A stretch of DNA of 64,000 nucleotides. Origin: Eunapius fragilis (taxonomy: Eukaryota > Porifera > Demospongiae > Spongillida > Spongillidae). The notes below the pieces were generated by a model. The model was not told where the DNA came from. It ran no database searches and worked only from the letters and a program-made list of their open reading frames with translations. A program made the translations under genes and the position numbers. The DNA lies in the NCBI GenBank assembly GCA_963681505.1, contig OY811972.1, positions 9,194,775 to 9,258,774 on the forward strand. Reading direction: 5' to 3'. Shown in pieces: positions 52,301-63,016 of this stretch (positions are counted from its first letter, which is position 1; the number at the start of each line of letters is the position of its first letter).

Positions 52301-55300
52301 AATATTTCCTTGTGACCCTTCTTCACTGCTATGTCCAGGGGTGTGCTCCCATCCTGAAGACCATACATGTACATGTACATGAGTGATATACATGCACTTA
52401 TGCATGTCATCATGTGTGAATGGACATCAATACACCTGCATTTCTGCTAATACTGACATGCACTGAACTAAAAAATATGTCTTTCAATGTACATGTACAT
52501 GTGTCTCCTGAGGTTACAGTCCTCCTGAGTATAACCATTTAAATTTAAATACATGTACATTGTGGCAAATAAAATATTGAAACCACATCTCTTGTGGAAT
52601 AAAAATCTATTCAAGGCACATGCAGTGTACATAATGTAACCACAAAAATATACAACAGGTCCAACAATGAATGTGTCACTAAGATTATATAATACAGGAA
52701 TTGTGTAAAATAATTCAAAGGTAACAATAAGAGTACTATACAACCTCAATATATGTACATGTATCCTGCAACATGTCCCCTAACTCCCTCACCACACCAC
52801 ATCCCTCCATATGCTCATAAGTCCACACCCCATCACATCTAAACATAACTTACCATACTGTAGATGACCATGGCCATTAATTTCCCCGAAACGTTTTATT
52901 CTAAATCATGTTATAGTACCAGTACATGCTGACCACTTCATTGTAAATGAGCAGATCATTTCCTACCAACCTTATTAGCCTGATTGATATCAGCTCCTGC
53001 TTCAATGAGTTTCGTTACTACTTCTAGGTGTCCTTTGAAACTTGCTGTCCACAATGGACTCCGACCGTCCTAATACAAGAGTGATCAATGTAAATTACTT
53101 ATTAATGACCAGTCCTTTTGTGGTTTACAAGTAATTGTTGTGCAAGTACATGTACACACACTTCAATTTAAGTCCAAATAAAAAATGATTGTGGATTTTG
53201 TTCATTCACAGCAATTTACTAATCAATTTAGTTAATGAATTTATGCATTTAGTTGTGTCAGCCAGACATTGTTTGGCAAATTTATTTCAGCTGACTAACC
53301 AGGTCAGTCATCAGAGGAGACGGTCCACTATCTGCACACATTATGAATTGTATTATGTTGTTACGTCGTCTAAGTGGTTTGTGGTATGAATTATGAAGCT
53401 CTTGCCATTGATACTACACAATGCACTAAAAGATCTTACTTGCATGTGGCATTTGTGGCTGGCATACACTATCAAAGAAACACTTGTGGCATAAATGAAA
53501 GACAAATAAACCTCAGTGTTGATAGCTGTTGTATGATAGTTATGTAACACACTTACCACCAGTTAGTAATATAAATAGAGTAAAAAAATAAATATCGCTG
53601 CCACATCATCAAATGCATGCGGATATCAGGGGTTATCTAATTTTATTAACAAAAACGTGAGATGTTAGTCTTCCCTTCCCTTGATGTTTATATTTTTAAA
53701 ACTTCTATATCAGCGCGAATTTATATGAGTAAATGCATCATGATCTGAAGATGTGAAGCATGCTCCCATACAAAGTCATAGTGGAATGACCCACACCTGA
53801 GTAACGTGCACACTTCTTTAATCTAGATAGCACACCTTGTGTGTACATGTACATATATGTGTTGTGGGGGGGGAGGGGTGGGTAGCAATTTTATTAATAG
53901 TGCATTTCGCCTTTTGCCACTACATCCTTATAACATCCTTCCATACCCTCATTAGTCCATATACATCTCTCCACAACTAAACATCACTTACATCAGATGT
54001 TGCTATATTCACTCCAGCACCAGCTCCCAACAAGGTCTGTACTACATCATGATGACCCTTCTGACTTGCAATAAACAGTGGAGTTACATTGTTCTGGTAA
54101 GGAGAGAAGAAACAAAGGCATCACAGATGCACATAAAAAAGGAAGAACAGTTTGAAAGTGAATATGAAGAAGAGAAGTGAATGAGAGAAGTACAGAGGGA
54201 GAAGGTGCATGTTGGGAGGGTGTAGAAATGACAACATCACCAGATCAGCTTGTATGTGTTGCAGTATGTACACTGTACATGTTAGTACACATGGGTTTGT
54301 GTTATTAGGGTAAGGACTGCTGTCATGGGTCTTGACCCAAATACATGTACATCTATAATTAATTATATTAATCATGATGGCCCTTCTCACTTGCCACAAG
54401 AAGTGCAGTTGAATTGCTCTGGTAATGGGAAAAAGAACAGGCAGTGGAACCCCAGGTCCAGAACGACTCAAAGAGGGTAACAGAACACCAGGGTGGTGCT
54501 CAGAAGCATAAGCAGGTCCAAGAGTTGGAACCAGAGACGGTACCAGTATCATGAAAGATGGTAAGCTCCTGAAGGACCAACCCCACGATGTTTGTCCACA
54601 GCATAGGGGTGCCAGAAAGGATGAACTGTTAGCAAAAAGGTGGAGCTGGAGAAAGGCCTGATCTCGACTTTCAGGGGGAGGGGGAGGTTTGTTAACTTCA
54701 GAAAACTGATGCAAGGAAATGCAGTCATCTAAGGGTTGACATCTGAGGACTCCCTCAAACATCCAGTAAAGGGGCAGTCAGGAAGGTGAAAGAGTGGAAA
54801 CAGTTGGTCATTCCCAAAAAATGCTGAGAAGCAGCACAGAAGCTGGCACACGAAATTCCAATGGTAGAACATCTGGGAAAAAGATGAACTAGCCAGCAGT
54901 TTCTACTGGCCAATATTAACAAGGATATGGCCAACATTAGTCGCAACTGTGCAACATGTCTGAAGGTCTGTGCACAACTGAAGAGGACAGCCTGTTCCAC
55001 TCATCCCACTACCAATCATGTTGGAGCCCGTTCCATGGACATCGTTGGGCCCTCTACCAAGGAGTAGTAAAGGGCACAAATAGGGTTAATTGTACCACCC
55101 TAAATACCTTACCTTCTCACATTGAGATACCATTTCCCATATATATTCTCCAACTCTATTACACAAAATTGCATACCCTATGTAGTTCCGTTTATGAAAT
55201 ATGGCCACTCGCATAATTAATTATTTTGATCACCTTTGTGAGTTCAAAAGAGCAGTACAGTACCAGCCCGATGATAGAGAAAATAAAGCGTATACATTGG

Positions 55301-58300
55301 GACTAAGCCAACTATCAGTTTTCATAGCGGTTGCTATGAACACTGATGGCTTCTTTAGTTACCAATGTATACGCTTTATTTTCTCTATGACCAAGCTGTG
55401 AAATTTTTCTATGATCGAGCTGGTACTGTACATGTACTTGTACATGTATGTGGTTATGCATGGGTCATCCTTTTTTGTATCAGACAACATTTAGCGATTA
55501 GACGGATGTACCCATCGGATATGATATTAATTTAAGTGTGCTTAAGGGGTTAAAGTATATCATGAATTTGCAAAAAATAATATAGTCCAATTTTTTGGTA
55601 AAACAACTCTAATAACATGTACATGTACATGTATGATGGTGTGAAATTATTGACATTTAGAAATTAAATGGAACATGCAAAATTATGGAAACTCAACGTG
55701 TATAGATTAATTTTTATTTGATTTTTGAAAAGTAACCTCTATAATGCAGCTGTTGTTCACAGTGATATCAGGACAGTTGCTGATACCATGAAAGGCAAAA
55801 CCTTGTGTACTTTAACTGGGGGGGCTGAACTACTCAAGGCTTAGCTCATCTTGGCTGAGCTATTAGGAATGCACAGTTTGGTAGCCGGTGGTGCTAATAC
55901 AAGTGTGCTCAATCGGCTATTGAAGAGACATGGCTGCTGGTGGTTATAGTGACCCAAGAATGGCTATGGGATATAAGTTCCCACCCAAATGTTGTCATTA
56001 CATGGTGTTTGGAGTACCATGGCAGAGCATGAAATAGCGGGCGGCCCACGGCCAATTTCAGGTCATTTCTTTAAAACGACCGAGCAATTCAGTTAGCGAT
56101 CGGCCATTTGGCCGATTGGGTTTTACATGAATAGTATTGAAATAATTTGCGGTAGAGTGTAGGAATTATAATTTAACCATTAAAACGTTAAGCGTATACG
56201 ATCGATATTTCTTCGATCGTTAATTATTTCAATAATTTCTGTAGCCATCGCTACTCTTCAATTCGCTATCAAATTCACACCGCCACTTCTGGTACGTTGA
56301 AAACGTCACTTTCCTCTTCGTAGATTCAATTTCTGTAGCCGTCGCTCGTGCGCGTGAGCGATGGCTACGTTTTCAACGTACCAGAAGTGGCGGCGTGAGT
56401 TTGATAGCGAATTGAAGACGGTTACGTGGGTGGACTGCGCGACAGAAAAGTCTGGTGGGAAAACGTATGTTTTACAGTGTACTGTAATAGCTTGTGAGAT
56501 ACACTTTTGATTGTAATCTTTAGATTTCAGATTATTATAGTAAAGGGCCGACCAATTCATTAAAATGGCCACCCAAAAGTATCCATGTGTGGCCTTTTGG
56601 CCACCCAAATCTTTATAGTTAAGTCGTCCTCTGCCATGGGGGGGGGGGGGGGGGCTAGCATATAAGGGATGGAGCTGTGTTTGAGGACATTGCAGTGATT
56701 TATCTGACCCACCCTTACCCAAGGTTTTTTATTACTATGTACTGATAAGGTATTGCAAAGGATGTACTTTTGGGCTTACCCACTCGTAAATACCATATTG
56801 GATGGTACCACTTTTTATAGTTAATTGCACTTCTCACCAGCGGTGCAGGCATGATCTTTCAATGTGCGGAAATCAATTTGTGTATTCTGTTGTTTATACA
56901 TGCAACAACAGTACCGGCTCGATCATAGAGAAAATTCACAGCTTGGTCATAGAGAAAATAAAGCGTATACATTGGTAACTAAAGAAACCATCAGTGTTCA
57001 TAGCAACCGCTATGAAAACTAATAGTTGGCTTAGTCCCAATGTATACACTTTATTTTCTCTATGAGCGAGCTGCGAAATTTCTCTATGACCGAGCTGGTA
57101 CTGTATTACTACAATATGAATTGATTGCACACAATTGAATTCTGGCATTTGACATATAACTTCCATGGTTGACATAACCATGTCCAGTTGCTTACCCACC
57201 ATCATAAATAAATCCCTGCATTGTACACATAGGTGGCACACCATGTGCTGTTCATTTTAACCGTTATGTACACAAAAGCGTCTAGCAAGACAGATCAGTA
57301 CAGGGAGGGTTCCTCCCTGGTAATTGCTTGTACAGGGACACCTACTGTACATACCCGGTAGCATGAGATATTTCAGCATGGGTGGTTTGTGTACACAAGA
57401 GCATGGCAAAGTGCTTTAGGCAAAAGGTGGGTAGTGATTGTGTAAATCAAGGGGGGGGGGGGGATTAGTGTAACGATCGGTGATTAGTGTGGGGAAAGGA
57501 ATCGCTTGATTGTGCACAAACACAGTTTAAATACACGTTAGAGCTGTTGGACTACATCAATTTTATTAATGGTACATGTAGCCTTTTGCCACTGCATCCT
57601 TATAACATCCCAGAATATTACAGCTGCACGCAATGAATACCATGTAATGGTAGAGCAGCTGAAATATCCACTAAACTTCAGCACACAACAAAGAGTCATC
57701 GTTCAATATGATCTAAAACATGACAACGTTGAATATATAAATGTATGTGTTGTGGGGTGGGCAGCATTTTTATTAATGGTACATGTAGCCATCTGCCACT
57801 GCATCCTTATAACATCCCTCCATACCCTCATTAGTCCATATACATCTCTCCACAACTAAACATCACTTACATCAGATTTTGCTATATTCACTCCAGCACC
57901 AGCTCCCAACAAGGTCTGTACTACATCATGATGACCCTGCTGACTTGCCACATACAGTGGAGTTGTATTGTTCTGGTAAGGAGAGAAGAAACAAAGGCAT
58001 CACAGATGCACATAAGAAGGGAGAACAGTTTGAAAGTGAATATGAAGAAGAGAAGTGAATGAGAGAAGTACAGAGGGAGAAGGTGCATGTTGGGAGGGTG
58101 TAGAAATGGCAACATCACCAGATCAATTTGTATATGATGTTATGCAACATGTTTACTATACACATGTTCATGGAACACATGTGTTTGTGGGATTAGGGTA
58201 AGGACTGAGGTCATGGGCCTTGACCCACCACAGTGAGTAGGGTAATTAATAATATTCTACATCTCAAGTGCCAGCTGAGGGGAAGGGATGTACATGTACA

Positions 58301-61300
58301 TACCATTCAACCATCCATACATACATGTATTGACCATCCAAATGTTGTTCTGACATGGTGATTGGGTAGGAATGCCACATAGGGGGGCAGGGATTTTAAG
58401 AGATGGAGCAATGTTTTTTATCACTATGTATTAGGTTTTTTATTACTATGTACTGATAAGGTATTACAAAGGATGAGTGGTGTATCTACACCCCACACCA
58501 TCTACATATCTGCTTTGACTTCAGTTCCCTCCACAGATTATTTGAACACACTCCTCATATATTGCTTATCTAACCAACTGCACAAGTATCAATTTTATAA
58601 ATCTACAGGTAAAGTACAGAGTGTGGATGGAGAACATGTGTACAAGCTGCTCTTGTTCTAAACATACATGTAGTTTAAAAGCTTTATTCCTACACATCAA
58701 GGGTTGTGATAACCTGTGCTTGGTTGGTACACTTTTATCAATCACCTGCCCCTTAACTGAGATAAATTTGGGGCTCTTTACATTAAGGTATGCCATAAAA
58801 CTTTCTATGGGCTGATGTTGGGAATTCCAATTGGGTGATGGCTGACCAGCGTCCATCAAAGGGTGGTAGAGACAGCATGTATAGTTTTGGGTGGATGTGC
58901 TATGTGCCCCAGAGTGGATCCTTGATTTAATACAGGAAGGGTATGTGATACCGTTCTCTACTCCAAACCTACGGCGTATACAAGGACAAATCAGCAGTTG
59001 AAGTGGGTGAACACAGGATTTGTGGACCTTGCTGAGCTGCTCAGTGGGGGTTACGTCCAGACAGTAAGTGCTAGTCCATATATTTGCAGCCCGCTGTCAG
59101 AAGAAGCGCTTGGTGCTTAACCTGCGTCATGTGAACCAGTTATTACGAAAACTAAGTATGAAGACTTCTGTATTGCCATGATGCTTTTCAGATCACTGAG
59201 TACATGTATATGATTTAAAGTCAGGTTACCACCATGTGGAGATGGTGGAGGCGCATTGTAAGTACTTGGGTATAAACTTATACGACCCTAGGTTAAGCTA
59301 TGGCGATCTAAGGGGTTAAAAGCAGTGATGTACCTAGAAAATAGCATATGTGCAGTTAAGGGTAAGATAGAGGCCAAAAAGGCCAGTGCATGGATGAGGG
59401 ATACTCTTGAATGTGCGGGTTTGGTTGTGCATGAGGGTAAGTCAGTTTGGTTCCCATCACTTAGCACAGCGTGGTTGGAATTCGATTTGGAGCAGCTGAG
59501 AGTTCCATGCGAAGGGAATTGAATCACTGGAGTAGCTACACATCTGAATGCACGGTTTATTGCTAGTTTGGTTGGCAAGATTATTTCCATGGGGTTGGCT
59601 TTGGGGCCAATGTCTAGGATTATGACTAGGAGTTTGTACGTCTTGCTGTGGTCCAGACATGCATGGTGTGAGCACTTAGAGATCAACCGAGGTGTGCAGC
59701 GGGAGTTAGAGTTTTGGAGATCATCTAGTTGTGTGGCCCAATATAATGCCCAGCCTATATGGCTTGTCCCTTCAGCCGTTAGGTTGGTGTATTCAAATGT
59801 GAGTGATACTGGCTATTGGGGGTATACAGTGGAGCATGGCCTGCATGTTGCACAGGGTAGTTGGTTGCCAGGAGAAGCAGCCCAGAGTTCGATGGGAAGG
59901 GAATTGGTGGTGGTGCTTAGGGTACTGGACTCCATTGCACACAAGCTGTGTAATATGAGAGTACTGGTGAGTAGTCAACAGCCACACTTGCAAACAGAAT
60001 TGTTAAAGATTGTTATATTATATGTTAATGTCCGACTGTTAGTAGTAAGCCAGTGAGTGGTGGCAAGCCTGGTAGAGTTGTGAGGATCAATGGGTGTGGC
60101 CAGTGAGTGAGGGTTGATGAGTGTGGTATGTGAGTGTGAGGAGGTGCAGTGTATCAGATGTTTGCAGCTGGTCTATATAAACAAGATGTCTACATGAACA
60201 TGAGTTATGTTGAAACCCTTATATGGAAGGGCATATACATGTATTCCTGTCTGCTATGAGGGCCCCTGGGTGTGGCCAGTGAGTGTGGAGTTGTGAGTGG
60301 GGGTCGTAAGGGTGTGGCCAGTGAGTTCTTAGTGTCAGTAAGATGGAACATGGCGTGCTGACATGCTATAGTCAAGTCTACTAGTGTAGTATGGTGGTCC
60401 AACTGCATATATTAGTTCAATTTCTTGTTAGCGCTTTTACTTGAACTTGATTACTTCCCCCCAAATATACATTCGATGCGAGTACACAGATTGAATGTGA
60501 GTGTTAGCGAGTCACTTGTATGCTGTTGTTTGTTAGCGAGTCATTCGTGTGCAAGTGTGGGTGGACGGCGCTGTACCTGGGTGCCTTCAAGAGATGGAAA
60601 CTGTGGGCAGAGGCAAGGCAAGGCGTTCCAGTGTTCCCTGTGCAAGAAATCCACCTGGCACTCTTACCTCCAACATCTGGGTGAGTCTGTTGAGTCGTGA
60701 GCTGCAACAGACGAGGCAGTGCAAGCACTGGTGCCTGGCTGCATCAGGTGGCTGGTTTGCCATCAGTGGGGGATGCACCATTAGTGCAGGTGACACTGGC
60801 AGGGCTCAGGAGTGAGTTGGTGTGACCAAAGATGTACAAGGAGCCTGTCACTGCAGATATGTTAAGGGCAATGGTAGACTTGGTGGGGCAGGAACCATCA
60901 TTGTCTGATGTCAGACTGTTAGTAGTATGCCTGGTGGCATTTGCTGGTTTTATGCATTGTGATGAGTTGTTAAAGTTGCAGTGCTCTGATATTGCATTTG
61001 GCACAGAAAGCATGACCATAAATATAACGTCTAGCAAGACAGATCAGTACAGGGAGGGTTCCTCCCTGGTAGTTGCTCGTACAGGGACACCTACATGCCC
61101 GGTAGCCATCATGGGGAGATATTTCGGCATGGGTAGTTTGTGTACATGCAAACGGGGCTGTGTTTCGGTTCCAGATGCTAAGTTGGCAGCGTTGCGTGCC
61201 ATGTTGCAGATCACTGGGGTAGCCACACATCTGAATGCAGGGTTCATAATACTGCCACTTACAATCGAAGTCAGAGAAAAAGTAGAAAGAAATGACTATT

Positions 61301-63016
61301 TAGCTAGCGCTGTTTTGATGAAAGCCAATATCCCACAAAATATCCAATATGATGTGAATTGAAGTTGATACGAGCAGCGTAAAGTTATCCTTAATTCAGG
61401 ATTTCCATCCTAATTAAAGGATGGAAATAGATTAGAGATTAAGAGTCATTAGTGTCAGCCCCTGGCTAGTGTGGTCCATCACTTATTCATCACTTATTCA
61501 TCACTGGTGACATTTGCTGGTTTTATGCAATGTGATGAGTTGTTAAAGTTGCAGTGCTCTGATATTGCATTTGGCACAGAAAGTATGACCATAAATATAA
61601 CATCTAGCAAGACAGATCAGTACAGGGAGGGTTCCTCCCTGGTAGTTGATCGTACAGGGACACCTACATACCTGGTAGCCATCATGGAGAGATATTTCAG
61701 CATGGGTGGTTTGTGTACACAAGAGCATGGCAAAGTGTTTTGGGCAAAAGGTGGGCAGTGATTGTGTAAATCAGGAAGGGGGGGGGGGGGGGATCAGCTA
61801 CACAAGACTTAGGGAGTTGCTACTAGAGAAGACAGAACAGTTGGGTATGGACCCAAGTGTATTTGGCATGCATAGTCTGTGGGCAGGTGGTGCCACTGCT
61901 GCAGTGAGGGCTGGTGTGGCCCATCACTTATTCAAGAGGCATGGCCACTAGAGGTCACAATCTGCCAAGGATGGTTATGTAAAGGATGCACTGGAAACTT
62001 GTTTGTAACATGTACATTGCATTGACAACATTGAACATTTAGAATATAATAATATTTGTAAATCATCATGCTCAGTACCTATCACATCTCTCCATTTATC
62101 CACTTTACAACTGATGAATTAGAACATCACTTACATCAGATATTGCTATATTCACTCCAGCACCAGCTCCCAACAAGGTCTGTACTACATCATGATGACC
62201 CTCCTGACTTGCCACATACAGTGGAGTACCATTGTTCTGGTAAAGAGAGAAGGAACAATGGCATCCCTATATGTGGTGCAATACATACGTAGTTGGGGAC
62301 ATGGGGTGGGTGGTATGGCCTCCTGGGCTTTATAGAAAATGATGTGAAAGTGTCTGGAGATTATTATTTACCCTCCCCAACCACACCCATACATGTACTT
62401 AATGAGTATAGAAATTACATTTTGATGACATGTACATGTACATTGTGGCATAAAGAGGCCACTGATCTCCAATGTGGGATAATAACATAAGACCCTCATG
62501 TCATTACATTGTTTATAGATTTGGGTGGAATGTATGTGCCCCAGAGTGGAGATTTAATACGGGAGGAGTATCTGAAGCACAATAATTTTGCCACTTATAA
62601 GTGGCGTTAGCGGTTGAACAGTAAAACCGTTAATGTCCATGTACCTTAATGCCTGTATGTATGTGTAGGAAAATAATAAATCTTGCATGATTAGTTATAT
62701 TTCGATGTTAGAAAAACCTTACTACTTGGAACATCAAATGCGATTTCTTCAAGTAAATAGTTTTATTATATTTCAGCAATGAAAATAATAATGAGTAGAG
62801 TGTGCCTTGGGTTTTGGTCATTGTCCCATGTTTATTTGTAAATCACCATGCACAGTACCTATCACATCTCTCCATTTATCCACTTTACAACTGATGAATT
62901 AGAACATCACTTACATCAGATCTTGCTATATTCACTCCAGCACCAGCTCCCAACAAGGTCTGTACTACATCATGATGACCCTTCTGACTTGCCACATACA
63001 GTGGAGTGGTATTGTC
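46067..63016 (-). CDS. Gene B: ankyrin-NHR-ROC-COR-Death protein, apparently intact
   Basis: Tandem paralogue of gene A with the same exon plan: ankyrin 63016, 62236, 57972, 54093, 53069, 52353; linkers 51535 and 51135; NHR 51016, 50448, 49768; ROC-COR 48480; Death 46347. All junctions are GT-AG and all phases agree, with no stop. More ankyrin exons may lie beyond the window. Predicted role: cytoplasmic GTP-switch scaffold with protein-binding ankyrin/NHR surfaces and a Death-domain output. This combination is not one I know as a named family, although each domain is familiar. Its 3' end lies only about 200 bp from the gene A unit's last shared repeat, so the two genes are head-to-tail. Confidence 0.78.
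46465..48480 (-). CDS. Gene B ROC-COR exon
   Basis: One exon of 671 codons. ROC: P-loop GIAGVGKTH, RVSTG, switch II DSGGQPQF, THRD in place of NKxD, and a shorter Ser/Pro-rich insert between the switches than in gene A. COR: PIKWFGLEMQIKHTA, LLHMVKYNLLLWYHNVP, DPQVILNIISDLVQC, CHLFIMVPLEGGDYLMPALL. Cys-rich tail CSNKSCK...CTSCSTDMD and H-TVW. The first 30 or so codons are nearly base-identical to gene A, while the rest is clearly diverged by eye. Acceptor CTATCAG; donor AATG|GTGCGT is not strong but fits phase. Confidence 0.87.
48500..49327 (-). other. Intron between ROC-COR and NHR exons, gene B-specific part
   Basis: No coding signal. Not alignable with the gene A intron until about 49328, where both share AGAGTCAGCTGAGTCAC. 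Confidence 0.5.
49486..49768 (-). CDS. Gene B NHR exon 3
   Basis: EVDQLPDEIDFHDLKVGDTV, then FINGAHMVTLP and VDLYGQCVKVSL. Two residue changes from gene A over 94 codons. Exit phase 1 into ROC-COR (G|AT). Confidence 0.9.
50272..50448 (-). CDS. Gene B NHR exon 2
   Basis: VEIMQVDSKWSGSLSIGVTT, VVSVDNVKQLLGQSFIV, NGKPSLALYAGGQ: three residue changes from gene A. Acceptor CAATAG, donor CAG|GTATGA, phase 0. Confidence 0.87.
50881..51016 (-). CDS. Gene B NHR exon 1, open
   Basis: LVTFASTHGDNIRLEHGGQV, then ACRFNNNSRGIVITSAPLPS. Gln (CAA, 50959-50961) at the position of gene A's TAA. Acceptor CAATAG, donor CAG|GTGAGA. Confidence 0.85.
51110..51135 (-). CDS. Gene B microexon, 26 nt
   Basis: IKQPVEHKE, base-identical to gene A's copy. 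Needed to bring the frame into NHR exon 1. Confidence 0.55.
51494..51535 (-). CDS. Gene B linker exon, 42 nt
   Basis: DDGLTEQNNLKPSE, phase 0, donor GAG|GTGAGT. Same as gene A but for the first residue. Confidence 0.65.
52273..52353 (-). CDS. Gene B last ankyrin exon, 81 nt
   Basis: DGSTPLDIAVKKGHKEIFEL, ending KLNRTK. Acceptor TCTTCAG, donor AAG|GTTAGG, phase 0. Confidence 0.85.
52971..53069 (-). CDS. Gene B ankyrin exon, 99-nt class
   Basis: DGRSPLWTASFKG to EAGADINQANK. Acceptor GTATTAG, intact donor AAG|GTTGGT, phase 0. Twin of gene A's exon with the broken donor. Confidence 0.85.
53992..54093 (-). CDS. Gene B ankyrin exon, 102-nt class
   Basis: NNVTPLFIASQKG, then GHHDVVQTLLGAGA, ending GVNIATSD. 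Acceptor TTACCAG, donor GAT|GTAAGT, phase 0. Left flank corresponds to gene A's 38.19-kb exon and right flank to its 40.53-kb exon. Confidence 0.85.
54355..55095 (+). mobile_element. Truncated ankyrin exon plus gypsy integrase fragment, gene B twin
   Basis: Near-identical to 43195-43945: the broken ankyrin exon (minus strand, 54355-54424), then plus-strand integrase scraps (IPKKC, HLGKR, NCATC). Present in both units, so it is older than the duplication. Confidence 0.6.
55258..55425. mobile_element. Foldback MITE-like repeat, gene B twin of copy 1
   Basis: Same palindromic unit as 44128-44265. Confidence 0.6.
55740..56020 (+). mobile_element. DIRS-like recombinase scrap, gene B twin
   Basis: MHSLVAGGANTSVLNRLLKR near 55878, as at 44.8 kb. 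Its tail is interrupted at about 56021 by the next element. Confidence 0.55.
56021..56635. mobile_element. MITE-like insertion of about 615 bp with internal inverted repeat
   Basis: Ends GGCAGAG and CTCTGCC. Internal arms of about 62 bp: the stretch from TAGCCATCGCTACTCTTCAA to the TACGTTGAAAACGT end (56241-56306), inverted at about 56365-56425. The gene A unit has GTGCCATTGGGGG without insert at 44942, so this is an insertion in the gene B unit only. No ORF. Followed by a G17 run (56638-56654). Confidence 0.75.
56918..57095. mobile_element. Foldback MITE-like repeat, gene B twin of copy 2
   Basis: Same as 45232-45415. Confidence 0.6.
57270..57555 (+). mobile_element. DIRS recombinase central scrap, gene B twin
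   Basis: DQYREGSSLVI-type stretch, then the G-run site; ends AATACACGTTAGAGCTGTTG. Homology with the gene A unit stops here. Confidence 0.6.
57871..57972 (-). CDS. Gene B ankyrin exon, 102-nt class
   Basis: NNTTPLYVASQQG, then GHHDVVQTLLGAGA, ending GVNIAKSD. Acceptor TTACCAG, donor GAT|GTAAGT, phase 0. Confidence 0.85.
58425..60060 (+). mobile_element. DIRS-type fragment 5: 5' unit, RT and RNase H
   Basis: Full succession of the pieces in fragments 1 and 3: the shared 5' unit (58430-58510), the lead-in, PEWIL-type RT start, YLENSICAVKGK (active-site box altered further than YLDN), GKIISMGLALGPMSRIMTRS, and RNase H (RLVYSNVSDTGYWG, WLPGEAAQSS, VVVLRVLDSIAHKL) to a stop at 60056. Frameshifts near 59130-59280 and 59510. 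Dead. Confidence 0.75.
60061..60630. other. DIRS-associated spacer between RNase H and recombinase
   Basis: GTGTGGCCAGTGAGTG-type short direct repeats (60060-60330), then a non-repetitive stretch. No ORF with a recognisable product. Confidence 0.4.
60630..61250 (+). mobile_element. DIRS tyrosine recombinase N-terminal and central fragment
   Basis: EPVTADMLRAMVDLVGQEPS, VAFAGFMHCDELLKLQCSDI, SSKTDQYREGSSLVVARTGT and VAIMGRYFGMGS, then at about 61150 an abrupt join to RT sequence (CVSVPDAKLAALRAMLQITG). His replaces the first catalytic Arg (FMHCDEL). Internal recombination between element parts is evident. Confidence 0.75.
61490..62040 (+). mobile_element. DIRS tyrosine recombinase, second copy, nearly full core
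   Basis: TFAGFMQCDELLKLQCSDIA (Gln at the first Arg), TDQYREGSSLVVDRTGT, RYFSMGGLCTQEHGKVFWAK, G-run, ISYTRLRELLLEKTEQLGMD, FGMHSLWAGGATAAVRAGV (Trp at the second Arg), HHLFKRHGH, TAG, then AKDGYVKDALET with the Tyr intact. Dead. Confidence 0.75.
62135..62236 (-). CDS. Gene B ankyrin exon, 102-nt class
   Basis: NNGTPLYVASQEG, then GHHDVVQTLLGAGA, ending GVNIAISD. Acceptor TTACCAG, donor GAT|GTAAGT, phase 0. Left member of the tandem cassette pair. Confidence 0.8.
62915..63016 (-). CDS. Gene B ankyrin exon, 102-nt class
   Basis: DNTTPLYVASQKG, then GHHDVVQTLLGAGA, ending GVNIARSD. Acceptor TTACCAG, donor GAT|GTAAGT, phase 0. Lies in the right member of a tandemly duplicated cassette. Confidence 0.8.
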
